A stretch of 64,000 bases of DNA from Isochrysis galbana. Taxonomy: Eukaryota; Haptophyta; Isochrysidales; Isochrysidaceae. A program made the position numbers and the translations under genes. The notes beneath the pieces were generated by a model. That model was not told where the DNA came from, ran no database searches, and saw only the letters and a list, made by a program, of their open reading frames with translations. The stretch is taken from positions 2,929,070 to 2,993,069 of the forward strand of contig CM030934.1 in the NCBI GenBank assembly GCA_018136815.1, read 5' to 3'. Position 1 is the first letter of the stretch, and every line of letters begins with the position of its first letter. Positions 33,209 to 43,380 of the stretch are shown in pieces.

Positions 33209-36200
33209 ATGGCCGCCTTCTCTCGGCTACGGCGGCGGCCGCTTCTGCTCGGGTTGGTGGCGGCGCTTACGATTGCGTCGGGACTGCACACGCCCTCCAC
33301 ACCGCTCCCCTTGCGCCGCTCTCCCCACTCTTCTTCCTCTCGCTCTCTTCGCTCTCCTCTCTCTCCTCTACCTCTCTCCTCTCTCTCCTCTCTCCGTGCG
33401 GCGCGTGTGCGCAAGCTGTGGCTTTCGGCCTCAAGCGAGCAGGCCGCGCCACCCCAGCCTGCCGTACCCGTCGAGGGGCCGCCGCCTCGGCCGCCGCCAC
33501 GCTCATTCGAGGCGGCGGGATACATGGCGCCGCCCCACCTTCGATCGTGGAAGAGCTTCACGTGCGCCCTGCCCGTTTGCCTGCTTGCCCGCATAGCCGT
33601 GCTCCGCCCCTCCTCCCTCCAAATCGTCTCCCCCACTTGGATCACCCCTACGCCTGCCGCCCTCCGAGCGGCTGCAACCTTTCATGGAGTTCAGCCCCGT
33701 GCTCCTGCGAGGGGCTGAGGAGGAGTCATGACTTGGCGTGCGCCAAGGGCGTTTTGGAGGGAGATGGGCGTTCGCGCGGTCAGCGGTCTCGCTACGGCCA
33801 TGAGGGAGGGATGATCTGCGGGGCGGCAAGTATCCTAGGGGATGTGAAACAGCCGGGCCGCGGCTATAGGCCCACCGCGCTCGATGGCGATTCCCACCTT
33901 CCTCACGCCGCCCCCCCCCCCCCCCCCCCCGCGCCATGGAAGGTATGCGGCCCCCGACGAGCGGCGGCGCGCGGTCCGCGAGTGGCTACAGGAGCGGCGA
34001 GAAGGCGGCGCGTCTCTACGGACAGACGAATCACCTGCGCCAATCCGAATCGTCCTGGTTGGCGGTCCCTCGAGTGGCAAGGGTACAATCGGACCCATGC
34101 TCTCGCAAGCCTTTCGGGTGCGCATGGTCGGCGCTGGCCTGCTATTGCGTGGCGAGGTGCGCGCGCGCACTCAGCGTGGCCGGCGTGCGTCGGCCGCGAT
34201 GGCAAGGGGCGAGCTGCTTCCTGACAGCATGGTCCTTGAGGCGCTCCAAGACTGCCTCGACTGCTACGATGTCAAGCGCAACGGCTGGCTCCTCGACGGC
34301 TTCCCGCGCACTATCAGCCAGGCGGAGGCAACGCTCGCCGACGAGAAGTTCAAGATGCTGCGCCCGGACGCCGTGATAGTTCTCGAGAGGCCCGATGAGC
34401 TGGTGTGTTGCTCTGCCCGTTATGTCACCGGTCGGGGCTGCATGCCGACAACCACCGTCGCCGGCCGCCGTGTATGCAGATCAAAGAGTTTATGATGGGC
34501 CGCATGACGGACACTGCGACCGGGCAAACCTATCATCCCGTCTATGCGCCTCCACCCGCCGAGCTCAAGTCGCGTGTGGTATGGAGGCTCGATGACGTCC
34601 CTGAGGTCCGAAGGCCAACACCACCATGAAAGCTCGGGCTCCGTACACTTCGACGCGGGCTCCGCACACTCTCGTCATCCCGCTGATTACGCCGCGGCGC
34701 CTTGCGCCACAGGTGATCGACCGCCGCCTCGCTGCATATCATGCCGAAAAAGACGAGATACTTGCCGCCTACGAGGATGCGGGCATCCCCATTGCCATCG
34801 TCGACAATGCGCGTTCCGAGCTGGAGACATTTCGCGAGGTTGCCGAGTTTGTGGAGGTGGTGCGACTGCGCAAGCAGGAATTAGCCAGCATGGCGGAGTT
34901 CGAGGGCGCCGCTGGGCCCGATCCCTTCGAAGATGATGTTGCGGAGCTCTGCGACATTGACGACATGGCATGCCTCGAGGAGTACGACAAGTTTGCGCGA
35001 AAGGGGGGAGCAGCAGCGCTGCTCGATGCCGTTCGCAGGTATGGTAGCGGTCGAGGCGAGCGCGTGCGCTACAGCCACACGGGCGATACGTTGAGTGCGG
35101 CTCCGCGTGAAGCTCCTAGCTGTCGAGATGATCGTTTCAGCCACTTTGCAGCCGCGGCCTTCACGCTCTTCACGCGTCCGGACTCCCCGCAATCGCCGTC
35201 CACCACGCGAGGCCGTCGCCCGCCCACAGGTGCAACACATACTCGCTCGGCGACTATGTGCCGGTCGTCGTGAACAATATCCACGTGGGTTATGCGTCGC
35301 ACGAGATGGTCGCGCATCTTAGCCCCTTCTTGGGAGGGCGCATGTGCCGGTACACCTACCTTGAGCTTCCCACTGCCGCGGACGGCGCCCCAGACGAGGC
35401 GCTGCGTGCGACACCCACCCTTGCGATTGAGCTCGCCCCCATGACGCAAACGCTTTCTGAGAGGAACGAGGTGGTTGCCGAGTTGGTGAAGGAGCTGGTA
35501 GCCGATGGCGTCATCGCCGCCAAATCGCTTCGCAACGAGTTGCAGGTCCAAGCGGCGCTAATGCGAAACGCATCTGCCTGCGGGTGGGCACATCGTCCCA
35601 CGCCGCGTGCTGCCTTTCACTCACTGGTGCACCTATCGCTGGCCACTTGTGCAGGAGGTGCGACCCATGGACACAGGCTTCGTCGGTCCTAACGGCCCTC
35701 CACCCCTCGTGCTCATCGAGCGTGCGGCGATGATTCACTTTGGTGTACCTTCGTATGGTATCCACGTGAACGGCTATGTTCGTGACCCGAACAATCCAAC
35801 GGACCCGCGGCCGCATGCAGGTGTGAACTGGGTCCACCCGCAGGTCTTGTCCCCTGGCACGTGCGCCTGACCTGTCACCTCTCACGCGCCAACCGCCCAC
35901 GCCCCGTCTATCAGTCTGGGTCGGAGTGCGCTCTCGTTCCAAGGCGACATACCCGGGACTCTTCGACCAGATGGTCGCGGGAGGTCAGCCTTCGTCAATT
36001 AGCCTTCTCGAGAATGTAATGAAGGAATGCGAGGAGGAAGCGTCGCTGCCGCCAGACGTTGTGCGAAGCGTCCGAGCCACCGGCCTCGTCTCATACAGGT
36101 GCGAGGCTCTTACCATCTCCCGAGGCGCTTACCATAATTGGAGGCGCACCGATTCATGCCGTGCGTGTAATCGCGCCAAGCTGCACGCTGCCGCCCTCTG

Positions 36201-36512
36201 TCAATTCGAGTGAGAGACACGTCCCGGGATTGCTCTCGCAGGTACGCCACTCGCAAGGGCCTCTCGACGAAGAGACTTGTCACGTTCGACGTCGAAATGC
36301 CCGATGGCCTCACTCCCATCTGCGCTGATGGAGAGGTGGAAGAGTTTCGTCTGATCCCCATCGACGAAGTGCTAGACTCTATTCGCAACCGCTTGCCATT
36401 GTGGAAGCCCAACGCGGCCCTTGTCGTCATCGACTTTGCAATGCGTCACGGGCTCATCTCGCCCGACGAGCCGGGCTTCGTCACCCTTGCGCAGATGCTG
36501 CGCGCCGCGTAG
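33209..36512 (+). CDS. Plastid-targeted adenylate kinase-Nudix fusion, eight exons, 733 aa
   Basis: Exons 33209-33561, 33943-34402, 34480-34605, 34713-35038, 35230-35545, 35655-35820, 35915-36098 and 36242-36512 have GT-AG introns, matching phases and 2,202 coding bases. Residues 1-20 are a signal peptide (LLLGLVAALTIASG) followed by a Ser/Arg/Pro-rich transit-like region, suggesting plastid import. Residues 149-390 are adenylate kinase: P-loop GGPSSGKGT (158-166), DGFPRT (236-241), the lid segment 'GRMTDTATGQTYHPVY' and 'RLDD'. From about 410 a DUF4743-type region (LLDAVRRCNTYSLGDYVPV) leads to a Nudix domain with the box GGQPSSISLLENVMKECEEE (605-624) and 'TFDVEMPDG...DGEVEEF', as in plant NUDT20/24. 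Exon 4 holds both the kinase C terminus and the Nudix N terminus, so the fusion does not rest on one doubtful splice. Kinase action on AMP and ADP is expected; the Nudix substrate is unknown. Confidence 0.85.
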
Positions 36513-37965
36513 CGTGACCATGAATGGGCTTCGATTCCATGCCCCACGGCTCCTTTTCGGGCCTGCTCTGCTTCTCACTGAAGGCACAGCGTTCGATGGC
36601 GCACAAGTAGCCCACTCCGTTGCGCGAGCTAGGCCGAGTGCTCACTCACGCCCGCTGCTCGCCCCACAACTGGTTGTACCATTCGAGGCCGCGCCCTCAT
36701 GGCAGTGTGCTCACCGACAAATCATGTTCCGTAGACTACTCTCTCATGCGCAAAGACCGGACGCAAGCCTTCTACGCCATGCCTTGCGCGAAGCTTGTTC
36801 TCGAGCGCAAAGCTTGCTCCTCTCCTCTTAAGAGCGAGGGGCGAGGCGTTATTCTACATATTCCCCCTCCCAGCATGCGCTCCGCATGGCCCCTCACGAT
36901 TGCTGTCGAGGAGCGCTTCTTCCATGGACATGGCCATGCCTGCGCTCGATGGCGCTTATCATGGAAAGGTATTGCATGGATGTCATGCATGACGCATGTC
37001 CAACAGCATAGCGAATATCGAAGTTGGAGAGCTCGCAAAGGCTGATTGACGGGAGCTGGCAGGCGCAAGGAAATTTCCGAACACCGTGTATTATGCTGCA
37101 CGCACCCAGCGTATTGCTATCGCACATTTGGTATCACTGCTAGCAAAACGGCCGTCTCTGTTATCTTTCTTTTCGCCTCTACGTCTTGTATGTCTCGATG
37201 TCCCTCATTTTTTGCTCATTTTCCTTTCACCTTTGCTACTTCGTACTCTCGTCTGCCTCTTCTCTTGGCATCTATTCTGTGTTTCCTTGGCATTCCTTAG
37301 TACGCACTCTCTTCTCTGCCTCTCTTGGTGGAGGGACGGCGCGCAACTAGCCTTGGCCTTGGGCTAGATGGCTAGATAAAATAATTACTACGCCAACCCC
37401 ACTAGCTAATTGGACAAGCACTGCATTGGGATAAGTTAACGCTTTCGAGTATCTTTTGAAGTCCTCCCCGATGTTTGCAATAGGTCGAGTGCTGTGTGAT
37501 AAAATGCCCAATGACCCTACGCAACCTCGAAGTGCCTGAGCTTCATTCAGCCCGTGTGGCCGCACGGCGAAGGACCTGGAGATAAGAGCCTGGAGATCGC
37601 ATCATCTAGCGGATGAATGCGACAGGCGGCATCCTCTTCCTTCCTGCTTTCTTCTCTGTGTTCCCTCCTTTGTCGCGAGAGGTTACGTGAGTGTTGGAAG
37701 TGAATGCGAAGCGCGATGTGTGGGGGCGGTCGGGTTTTGGGTAGTATCTAGTATCGTCAAGCTCTGTCGTACATGTTCGTCGTTCGTTCTCGTTCTCGCT
37801 CTCGCTCTCGCCCTCCTTCTCGCCCCTCGAGAGGGTGCAACTCGAGATTCCCTTTTTTTGTCACACCCCTCCCGGCTATTTAGGTATATAATTTCTACTG
37901 ACCCCTAACTTCGCCCCTAACTCGGAGATTGACCGCGCGCAAACAAACATAAAGACGGGGACCCA
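36513..37965. other. Intergenic region without a supported gene
   Basis: Frames here are short and overlap on both strands. 37837-37892 repeats the segment seen at 2368-2425. Around 37785-37815 there is a run of CTCGTT/CTCGCT repeats. Nothing else stands out. Confidence 0.4.
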
Positions 37966-38325
37966 TCAAGCGGAAGACGCCTTGTGTTTCGTTTGTGCCT
38001 CCCGTTTCAATTTCTTCTCCGCCTCAAAGCTCAGTTGCATTTTCTCCGTCTTATAAAAGCGAATATACTTTGTCTTCCACAGTACCAAGAGGAGAAGAAT
38101 GAACAGCGCGAAAACCACCCCGACCGCGATCCCGACCTTCGCAAGGCCATCCCCCGACGCGATGACTGCTGCGCCTATAGCACTAACGAGAAACCAGAAG
38201 GTGATGCCACCCAAGAGACTCATCAAGCGGACGACGTCGTAGGGACCATCGTACCATGGGCTCTCACGGACGTAGACCCACATCTTACAGTATGCAAAGT
38301 AAAATTTTTTTTGAGATTGCGTCAT
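37966..38325 (-). CDS. Small two-helix membrane protein, 119 aa
   Basis: The frame from ATG at 38325 encodes 119 residues. A hydrophilic, aromatic N terminus (KKFYFAYCKMWVYVRESPWYDGPYDVV) is followed by two hydrophobic segments, about residues 34-56 (LMSLLGGITFWFLVSAIGAAVIA) and 64-83 (VGIAVGVVFALFILLLLVLW). The tail is Lys-rich (EAEKKLKREAQTKHK). The frame continues upstream, but that part lies under the oppositely oriented gene, so this ATG is preferred. The next gene starts about 50-120 bp away on the other strand, giving a shared divergent promoter. I do not recognise the family. Confidence 0.6.
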   Translation of the reverse strand: MTQSQKKFYFAYCKMWVYVRESPWYDGPYDVVRLMSLLGGITFWFLVSAIGAAVIASGDGLAKVGIAVGVVFALFILLLLVLWKTKYIRFYKTEKMQLSFEAEKKLKREAQTKHKASSA

Positions 38326-38445
38326 TGACGGGGGCGCCCTCGCCTTCCTCCACGATCGTCCCGCCCTTATTGAAGAATGCAACCGTGCCCGCTGCCCGAG
38401 TTGAAGAATGCAACCACGTGGGCGTCCGCCTCCCTGCCCCTTGCC

Positions 38446-39157
38446 ATGGATGCACTCGACAAGAACAAGAAGCAGCTCGCGGAGGCGTGCGCGTGCGCTC
38501 TTCGGCGCATACCGCCCGGCTGCATCTGGTGTCCCTTCACCTTCCAGGGCCGCCACTTCCTGAAAGTGCCCATCGACGAGGAGTCCGACTACAAGTGCCA
38601 CAAGAAGGGCAAATTTGCATCGCTCGAAGCGCTCACCGCTCATGCACGCGCTGCGGTTGATGGCGATGGCGAAGACGAGCATGCCGCGCTCCTGTCGATC
38701 ATCAACGACATTGAGGAGAAGCAGCCGGCGCCCAAGAAGCACAAACCGAACTGTCCTGTTCCTCGGCGTGTTCAAATAAAGCTTCCTCCTGGCCTTCCTG
38801 TTTTACATGTCACATATGTGAAAGAGAGGGCAGGGTCCTACGACTCCAAGGGCAAGTTGATGCAGGAGTTGAGCGGGCACGCGGCTGCCGTGATGTACCC
38901 GCTGTACACACCGGCGGGATACAGCGGGAGGACCATCCTGGCCTGGTCAGGCAAGACTGCAAAGTTGGCAAAGGTGCGCCGCCGCGCATTCCCTGCATGC
39001 ACCCCAGTCCGCCTGCACACCTCACGCGCGCGATTCTCTCGCTGCACAGGAATGCAAAGAAAGCCTCGCGCTGCACTCGGACGTTGAGGCTGTGCGCTGG
39101 GCGAAGAGCGGCGATTTGGACGCAAAGATTTTAAAGAATCTGCAAGGCATGTACTAG
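38446..39157 (+). CDS. Two-exon protein with Cys/His cluster, 211 aa
   Basis: Exon 1 is 38446-38973 and exon 2 is 39050-39157, phase 0, with a GTGCGCC donor and a CTGCACAG acceptor. An in-frame ATG at 38377 would add 23 residues; I chose 38446 because 'MDALDKNKKQLAEACACAL' looks like a natural start. Residues about 25-65 contain 'CIWCPFTF...YKCHKKGKF...LTAHARAA', a C-x2-C/C/H arrangement that might bind zinc and recalls plant XS-type fingers. A linker rich in Lys and Pro follows, then 'GYSGRTILAWSGKTAKLAK' joined across the intron to 'ECKESLALHSDVEAVRWAKSGD'. No family assignment. It is divergently arranged with the membrane protein gene on its left. Confidence 0.55.
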
Positions 39158-39561
39158 GCAAGCGGTGCAGCATGCCACTTGCAAGCGGCCGACGCGCACG
39201 CGGTGTGTAGGATTTGCGTACACGGTGCGCGATAGAGAGGGCATGCGAGTGCTCAAGGCGCAGCCGTGTCGGTCTCAGTGGGGTTGCCAGCCTCCTTTTC
39301 GCGCGCGCGGTGCCTTCTCGTGGGCATTGGAAGGGTAAGAAGAGAGAGTTGGTTGAGAGAGTTGGTTGAGGTTGAAGACTAATGTGCCAAGTGGCGATTG
39401 TCCGCTATAGAACCCGTCACGAAACACAAACGACCCCATTCCCCCTGTCACGTGTGTTTTTGTGGGTGTTTGTTTTTCGTGACGGAGTTTACTTCAAATT
39501 GGATGTTGACGCAGCTGCGCCAGTGTCAGTTCCAAAAAATGTAATACAATAATAGGCACGA
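39158..39561. other. Short intergenic gap
   Basis: Contains a direct repeat GAGAGTTGGTTGAG (39345-39370) and, at 39415-39485, an inverted arrangement around CACGAAACACAAAC and GTTTGTTTTTCGTGACGG. The pair could form a stem, so a degraded short inverted-repeat element is possible. No gene. Confidence 0.35.
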
Positions 39562-39765
39562 ATGCCAGTATACTTGCTTGATGACGGCAAGTGGGAGGAA
39601 TTTTACAACTCATTGATATTCCTCCTTTTTGCCGTGCCCATCAGCTTAATCGCACTGCTTGTGGCATTAGGCCTTGGCGTGTTTGCCATTATTCCGGCAC
39701 TTTTTCTCACATATCACATATACGCTCTTAATGACAGTATACTACTGGGCGAGAGGCCCGCGTAG
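39562..39765 (+). CDS. Possible 67-aa membrane microprotein
   Basis: A single frame with ATG at 39562 encoding 67 residues. A charged N terminus (MPVYLLDDGKWEEFYN) precedes a continuous hydrophobic stretch (about 18-53, 'SLIFLLFAVPISLIALLVAL' then 'GLGVFAIIPALFLTYHIY') long enough for two helices with a Gly turn. The C terminus is short and polar. Composition argues for a real small membrane protein, but I recognise no family and the frame is short enough to be chance. Confidence 0.4.
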   Translation: MPVYLLDDGKWEEFYNSLIFLLFAVPISLIALLVALGLGVFAIIPALFLTYHIYALNDSILLGERPA

Positions 39766-40549
39766 GGGTAGGGGTTACCGGGTGTGTAGAGAGTGTGTGT
39801 GGGGGGGGCGTGATTAGCTTTGTACTCATCATCTTCGTAATAATAATATCATGATGGCTACCCAAAAAGAAAATAGGCACATGTTGATAATAAAAAATGG
39901 CCCTCTTTTGACGGAACGCGACTTTCCATCCTTCTAAGCCCACACCGCCGAGCCTCTCGCCAATCCACCTCCTTCCTCTAAGCCCTCTAACCCCGAGCTA
40001 ATAAGAGCTCGATTCTCTAAACTTGCTACTGACTACTGAGTCGCAACCCCCTCCCCCTCCTCCGCAACGCGCCGAGCGCGCGTTCGATGGCGTGTTTCCC
40101 CTTGTCCTTGTACGCTCCGCCCTTGCGCGCGGCCAGCTGGTGCGGATTTCGCAGTCGCGTCCTGATCACGGATCACATGTAAGATGATCAACCACAAACA
40201 CACATACACAGAAACCGCAAAGCAACAAATCAACATTCACATTATACACTATTTGAAGGGTGATGTGAATTCTAGCCCCAACCTCCCCGGCCGCTGCCCC
40301 TTCCTCTCCCCTTGCTCAATACTAAGTAACGCACCAGAGGGAGGGAGTCAGCTAGACCTAGGAAAGATGTTGTGTACAGGTCAATACTAAGTAACGCACC
40401 AGAGGGAGGGAGTCAGCTAGACCTAGGAAAGATGTTGTGTACAGCTGAAAATAGAAAGTAGACACCCTGGTCCGTAGTGTCTCAAAGAGCACATGGTTGT
40501 AGACTATAGACCAGAGGGGAACGAGATAAGAAAGCCCCCCCCCTGCGTG
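39766..40549. other. Intergenic region with a 65-bp tandem duplication
   Basis: Includes a minus-orientation dispersed motif at 39903-39930 (TTTTGACGGAACGCGACTTT) and two copies of a 64-bp sequence at 40316-40379 and 40381-40444. No gene beyond small frames. Confidence 0.4.
40316..40444. repeat. 65-bp-period tandem duplication
   Basis: Two perfect copies of a 64-bp unit starting TCAATACTAAGTAACGCACC, offset by 65 bp. Confidence 0.9.
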
Positions 40550-41044
40550 CTACACCGACTCTTTGATCTTCCGGAACGCTCGGTCGAGGATGAGCTCGTC
40601 TTCTCCCTTTTCCTTCACCTTGTGCAGCGTGTGCGGAACGGTGGGATCCACCTCGGCACCGCGTGCGATGGAGCCATCCTCCATCAGCAGCCCCCCATCG
40701 GGCAGCCTTCGGATCGCACCAGGCGGCAGGCCGGTGTCTTGTGGCCGGTTGGCCTCTCGCCATGTATTGATCGCGTGAAGCGTCAGCACAATCGTGAGCA
40801 GCGCCCAGAAGCGGCGGTCGCCCAGCCCAATGCCGCCCTCTGGCACAAAGGTATCCCACATGCGCTGCTGCATCTTGGCCTCCTGTGCGAGCCGTTTGAC
40901 GGTGGCCTCACTCGGCCGGTCGTGCACCGGCTGTGACTTGCTGCACAACATCCGACCCGCCGGCTGGCCTGCGCGCGCTAGAGCCACGCCGCGCAGCACG
41001 CCGCGCATCACGGGCAGCGCGCGGCCCGCCACTGCTACTCTCAT
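40550..41044 (-). CDS. Probable mitochondrial single-pass membrane protein, 164 aa
   Basis: The minus-strand frame starts at the ATG at 41044; an in-frame ATG at 41074 would add ten residues. The first 35 residues are rich in Arg, Ala and Val with no acidic residue (MRVAVAGRALPVMRGVLRGV), like a mitochondrial presequence. A soluble helical part (VKRLAQEAKMQQRMWDTFV) is followed by one hydrophobic segment 'FWALLTIVLTLHAINTW' (about residues 79-95). The hydrophilic tail ends 'RAFRKIKESV'. The size and layout resemble small supernumerary subunits of respiratory complexes, but I cannot name it. It is a single exon. Confidence 0.55.
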   Translation of the reverse strand: MRVAVAGRALPVMRGVLRGVALARAGQPAGRMLCSKSQPVHDRPSEATVKRLAQEAKMQQRMWDTFVPEGGIGLGDRRFWALLTIVLTLHAINTWREANRPQDTGLPPGAIRRLPDGGLLMEDGSIARGAEVDPTVPHTLHKVKEKGEDELILDRAFRKIKESV

Positions 41045-41074
41045 CGTCGACGCGGCGTCGGAGAGGGAGAGCAA

Positions 41075-42109
41075 GTAGTACGCAGCCTATTTTCGGAACG
41101 AACTACGAACTACTTTCGAATGCCACTAAAAACCTAAACGTTATAACATTCTTCCTACGCATGCACGCGGCCATGGACCCACTACTTTCACGCAGCAAAC
41201 GTTTCTACACCCCCACTCCCCCGGCCCTCCCCCCCCCGCCATCAGGCGACACCCCCCGTGCACTACTAGGTACTAGGGACTAGGGGGATAGGGGCGAAGG
41301 GTTTAGATTTGGTCCGGTGGCGGTGGCCCAAGTCACGTTCCGTCAAACGTCAAAAGAGGGCGGCGAAGGGTAGCGTTGCGCACTCCCAGGGTTGCTGGAG
41401 TGCTGCAGCGACAAACTGCGAGGATACTGCTGAGGCCGCAGAGGTCGCCAGTCGAGCGCCCGAAGTCAGTGCTGTCGCAGATTTGGCAACCAGTGGTGAG
41501 TCAGGCGCTCTCCGGTCTCCGGCTGGGCTCCTTCAAAAGGCGAAGTCGCTTAGCGTTCCGCATTCCCAGTGTTGCTGGAGTGCTGCAGCTTGCGAGCCAC
41601 CTGACCGCGACGAAATCACGCTCGCTATCGGCATCTGAAGTCGGGCTCCAGACGCCCTTTCACGCGCTGCCAATGCGTCCCGCAGTGGGGGACATGGCGC
41701 GCGCGGCAGAGTGCTTCCGCGGCGCATGCGGCCACCTGAGACCCTGACACGAGGACTGGCGCCAAAGAAGCGCCTTCCACGCCAAATGATGCCCCCCCAC
41801 AACAGCTGGCGCTCCCTGACCCTATGAGTTGTGCGCCCTGTTTAGTGGTTAGTGGGTTGTCAGGGCAAACCTGGGCACCCCAAGCGGGGAGATGACAGGG
41901 GAGACCCTCGGGGGGAGGGGGCGAACCTTGGGGAAGATCGGCGAGGCTTCAACCGTTGCTCAGAAGGCGGCAAAGGAGGCAGACATTTTCCGTTGTCCCC
42001 CCCCCCCCGAAGACAACCCGGTAGTCTTTAATCTTTAAGACTACGGGTTTGCGCAACCGCCAGCCATATCGACGGGTAGCGTTCCTTGGCCAAATCCACA
42101 CGGAAGTCT
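41075..42109. other. Intergenic region with R1 and motif fragments
   Basis: Contains an R1 5'-truncated fragment (41196-41335). Directly after it is a dispersed motif copy (AAGTCACGTTCCGTCAAAC at 41330). Two imperfect copies of a segment with 'GTTGCTGGAGTGCTGCAGC' lie near 41391 and 41572, about 181 bp apart. No gene. Confidence 0.45.
41196..41335 (-). repeat. R1 fragment (copy E)
   Basis: Matches the left portion of R1 copies A and B: TTTCTACACCCCCACTCC, then CGCCATCAGGCG, CCGTGCACTACTAGG and GGTCCGGTGG. Confidence 0.7.
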
Positions 42110-42277
42110 TCACATCCACTGCCCATACCGGAGGCGGTGACGAGCAGCATCGCCAGGATGGCACCGCTCATGCCCTAGCTCCTCCATGTGTTCGCAGAAC
42201 TTGAGGGCTGGGCTCCGGATCTCCTCGTAGGTGCGGTGACCGAATCGCTTGGCGAGGAAGATAAAGTACTGGCCCAT
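42110..42277 (-). CDS. Possible small gene or first exon (MGQYFIFLAKRFGH...)
   Basis: On the minus strand an ATG at 42277 opens a 55-residue frame beginning 'MGQYFIFLAKRFGHRTYEEI' and continuing 'SPALKFCEHMEELG'. The first 35 residues look protein-like. Two other frames nearby are also open: one begins 'MSGAILAMLLVTASG' at about 42172. A GTATGG site at about 42128 could be a donor. I cannot complete a gene model, so this is a candidate exon only. Confidence 0.25.
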   Translation of the reverse strand: MGQYFIFLAKRFGHRTYEEIRSPALKFCEHMEELGHERCHPGDAARHRLRYGQWM

Positions 42278-43380
42278 GGCGAGTAGCGAGGACGCTGTTT
42301 GAGGAAGGGGAGGAGAGTGAAGCGCGTGTGGTGGTGGAGAAGGCTGGGTGGGAGGACGACCCTGGAGTTTCGTCAGATGCGCATGAAAGTTTTCCGCAGG
42401 CGCACGCCGTGCGCATGATGAGTGGCAATCACATGCGTACGGCGTGCAGAGGTGTTGAGGGGCTGGGGAAGGCTTTCCCCAGCGTCGGGGCTGCTGTCGT
42501 TCATCAGCGTTTTCATTTAACAGGAGGTGTTCTATGATTCCCTCCTTATCTTCTACTTCTACTAATTCTTCGCGCGTAACTGTCGATTCACCTTCGGATG
42601 GTCCGTCGCATCGTCGCTCTCTCATCGGCATTCTCTTCCTTATCTTCCTTGTTTGTGTTTGTGTTTGTTCTCTCTCTGCTCTCTGTCTGTCCGTGGGGAA
42701 GATATGTTAGTGTGGAGAGTGTTGGTGTGAGCCTGGTGCGTCTGCCGTTGTCTTTCGTCTTTCGGTATCCTTTCGTCTCATCGGCCCTGGTAGCCTCTTG
42801 TCCCTCGTCCCTCGTCCTCGTTCTCACCCCGTTCTCGTCCCTGTTCTACATTCTTAACCGTCAACTACTACACTGCTACTACACCAGTACAACTCCTTGT
42901 TCACCCTCGCTCACGCTCGCTACAACTATGCCCGCTCCGTCGCCGCGCTCGCCATCACTCAAGCCCGCCATCTCGCCTCCATCCCTGGATTAGGTGGAGC
43001 CCGTCTTTCCATCCGGCACTCCCCTAGCCGCGCCTCACGCCGCAAACCCCCTTCCTCTTCCTCCGTCTCCGTCGCCAATTGGGTGTGTGGCAACGTCCAA
43101 TTCGTCATGGGAGGGACGTTATGTGGATGTATCATGATGTGAATCGGCTACACACCCTTTGACGTCATGCATGACGTCATGACCCACAATGCTAGCCATA
43201 TACTGTTCCACCCTAGAGTACTCTACCAGTAAAGTACTCTACTCTAGAGTAGAGAGTGAATCCTCCTAGAGCTACCGATTGTAATTGAACGCTCTATTCA
43301 TACTTCATAGAGTACATATCCGCCATTGTTAGCAACTCTCTCTGCGCCAGCTTGGCGCGGACGGCGGCGGCGGCGTCGCC
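42278..43380. other. Upstream region of the ShKT/VHL-like gene
   Basis: Contains a copy of the GTTTCGTCAGATGCGCAT motif (42367-42416) and a repeat-like segment at 42600-43100 that loosely resembles the minus strand of 4190-4640. A perfect 20-bp palindrome lies at 43160-43179 and short GTACTCTA/TAGAGTA repeats at 43214-43255. No gene is supported. Confidence 0.4.
43160..43179. promoter_or_regulatory. 20-bp perfect palindrome with two TGACGTCA sites
   Basis: TGACGTCATGCATGACGTCA equals its own reverse complement and contains two full cAMP-response-type elements (TGACGTCA), the classical bZIP binding site. It lies about 200 bp upstream of the ShKT/VHL-like start codon. A regulatory role is inferred from the motif only. 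Confidence 0.45.
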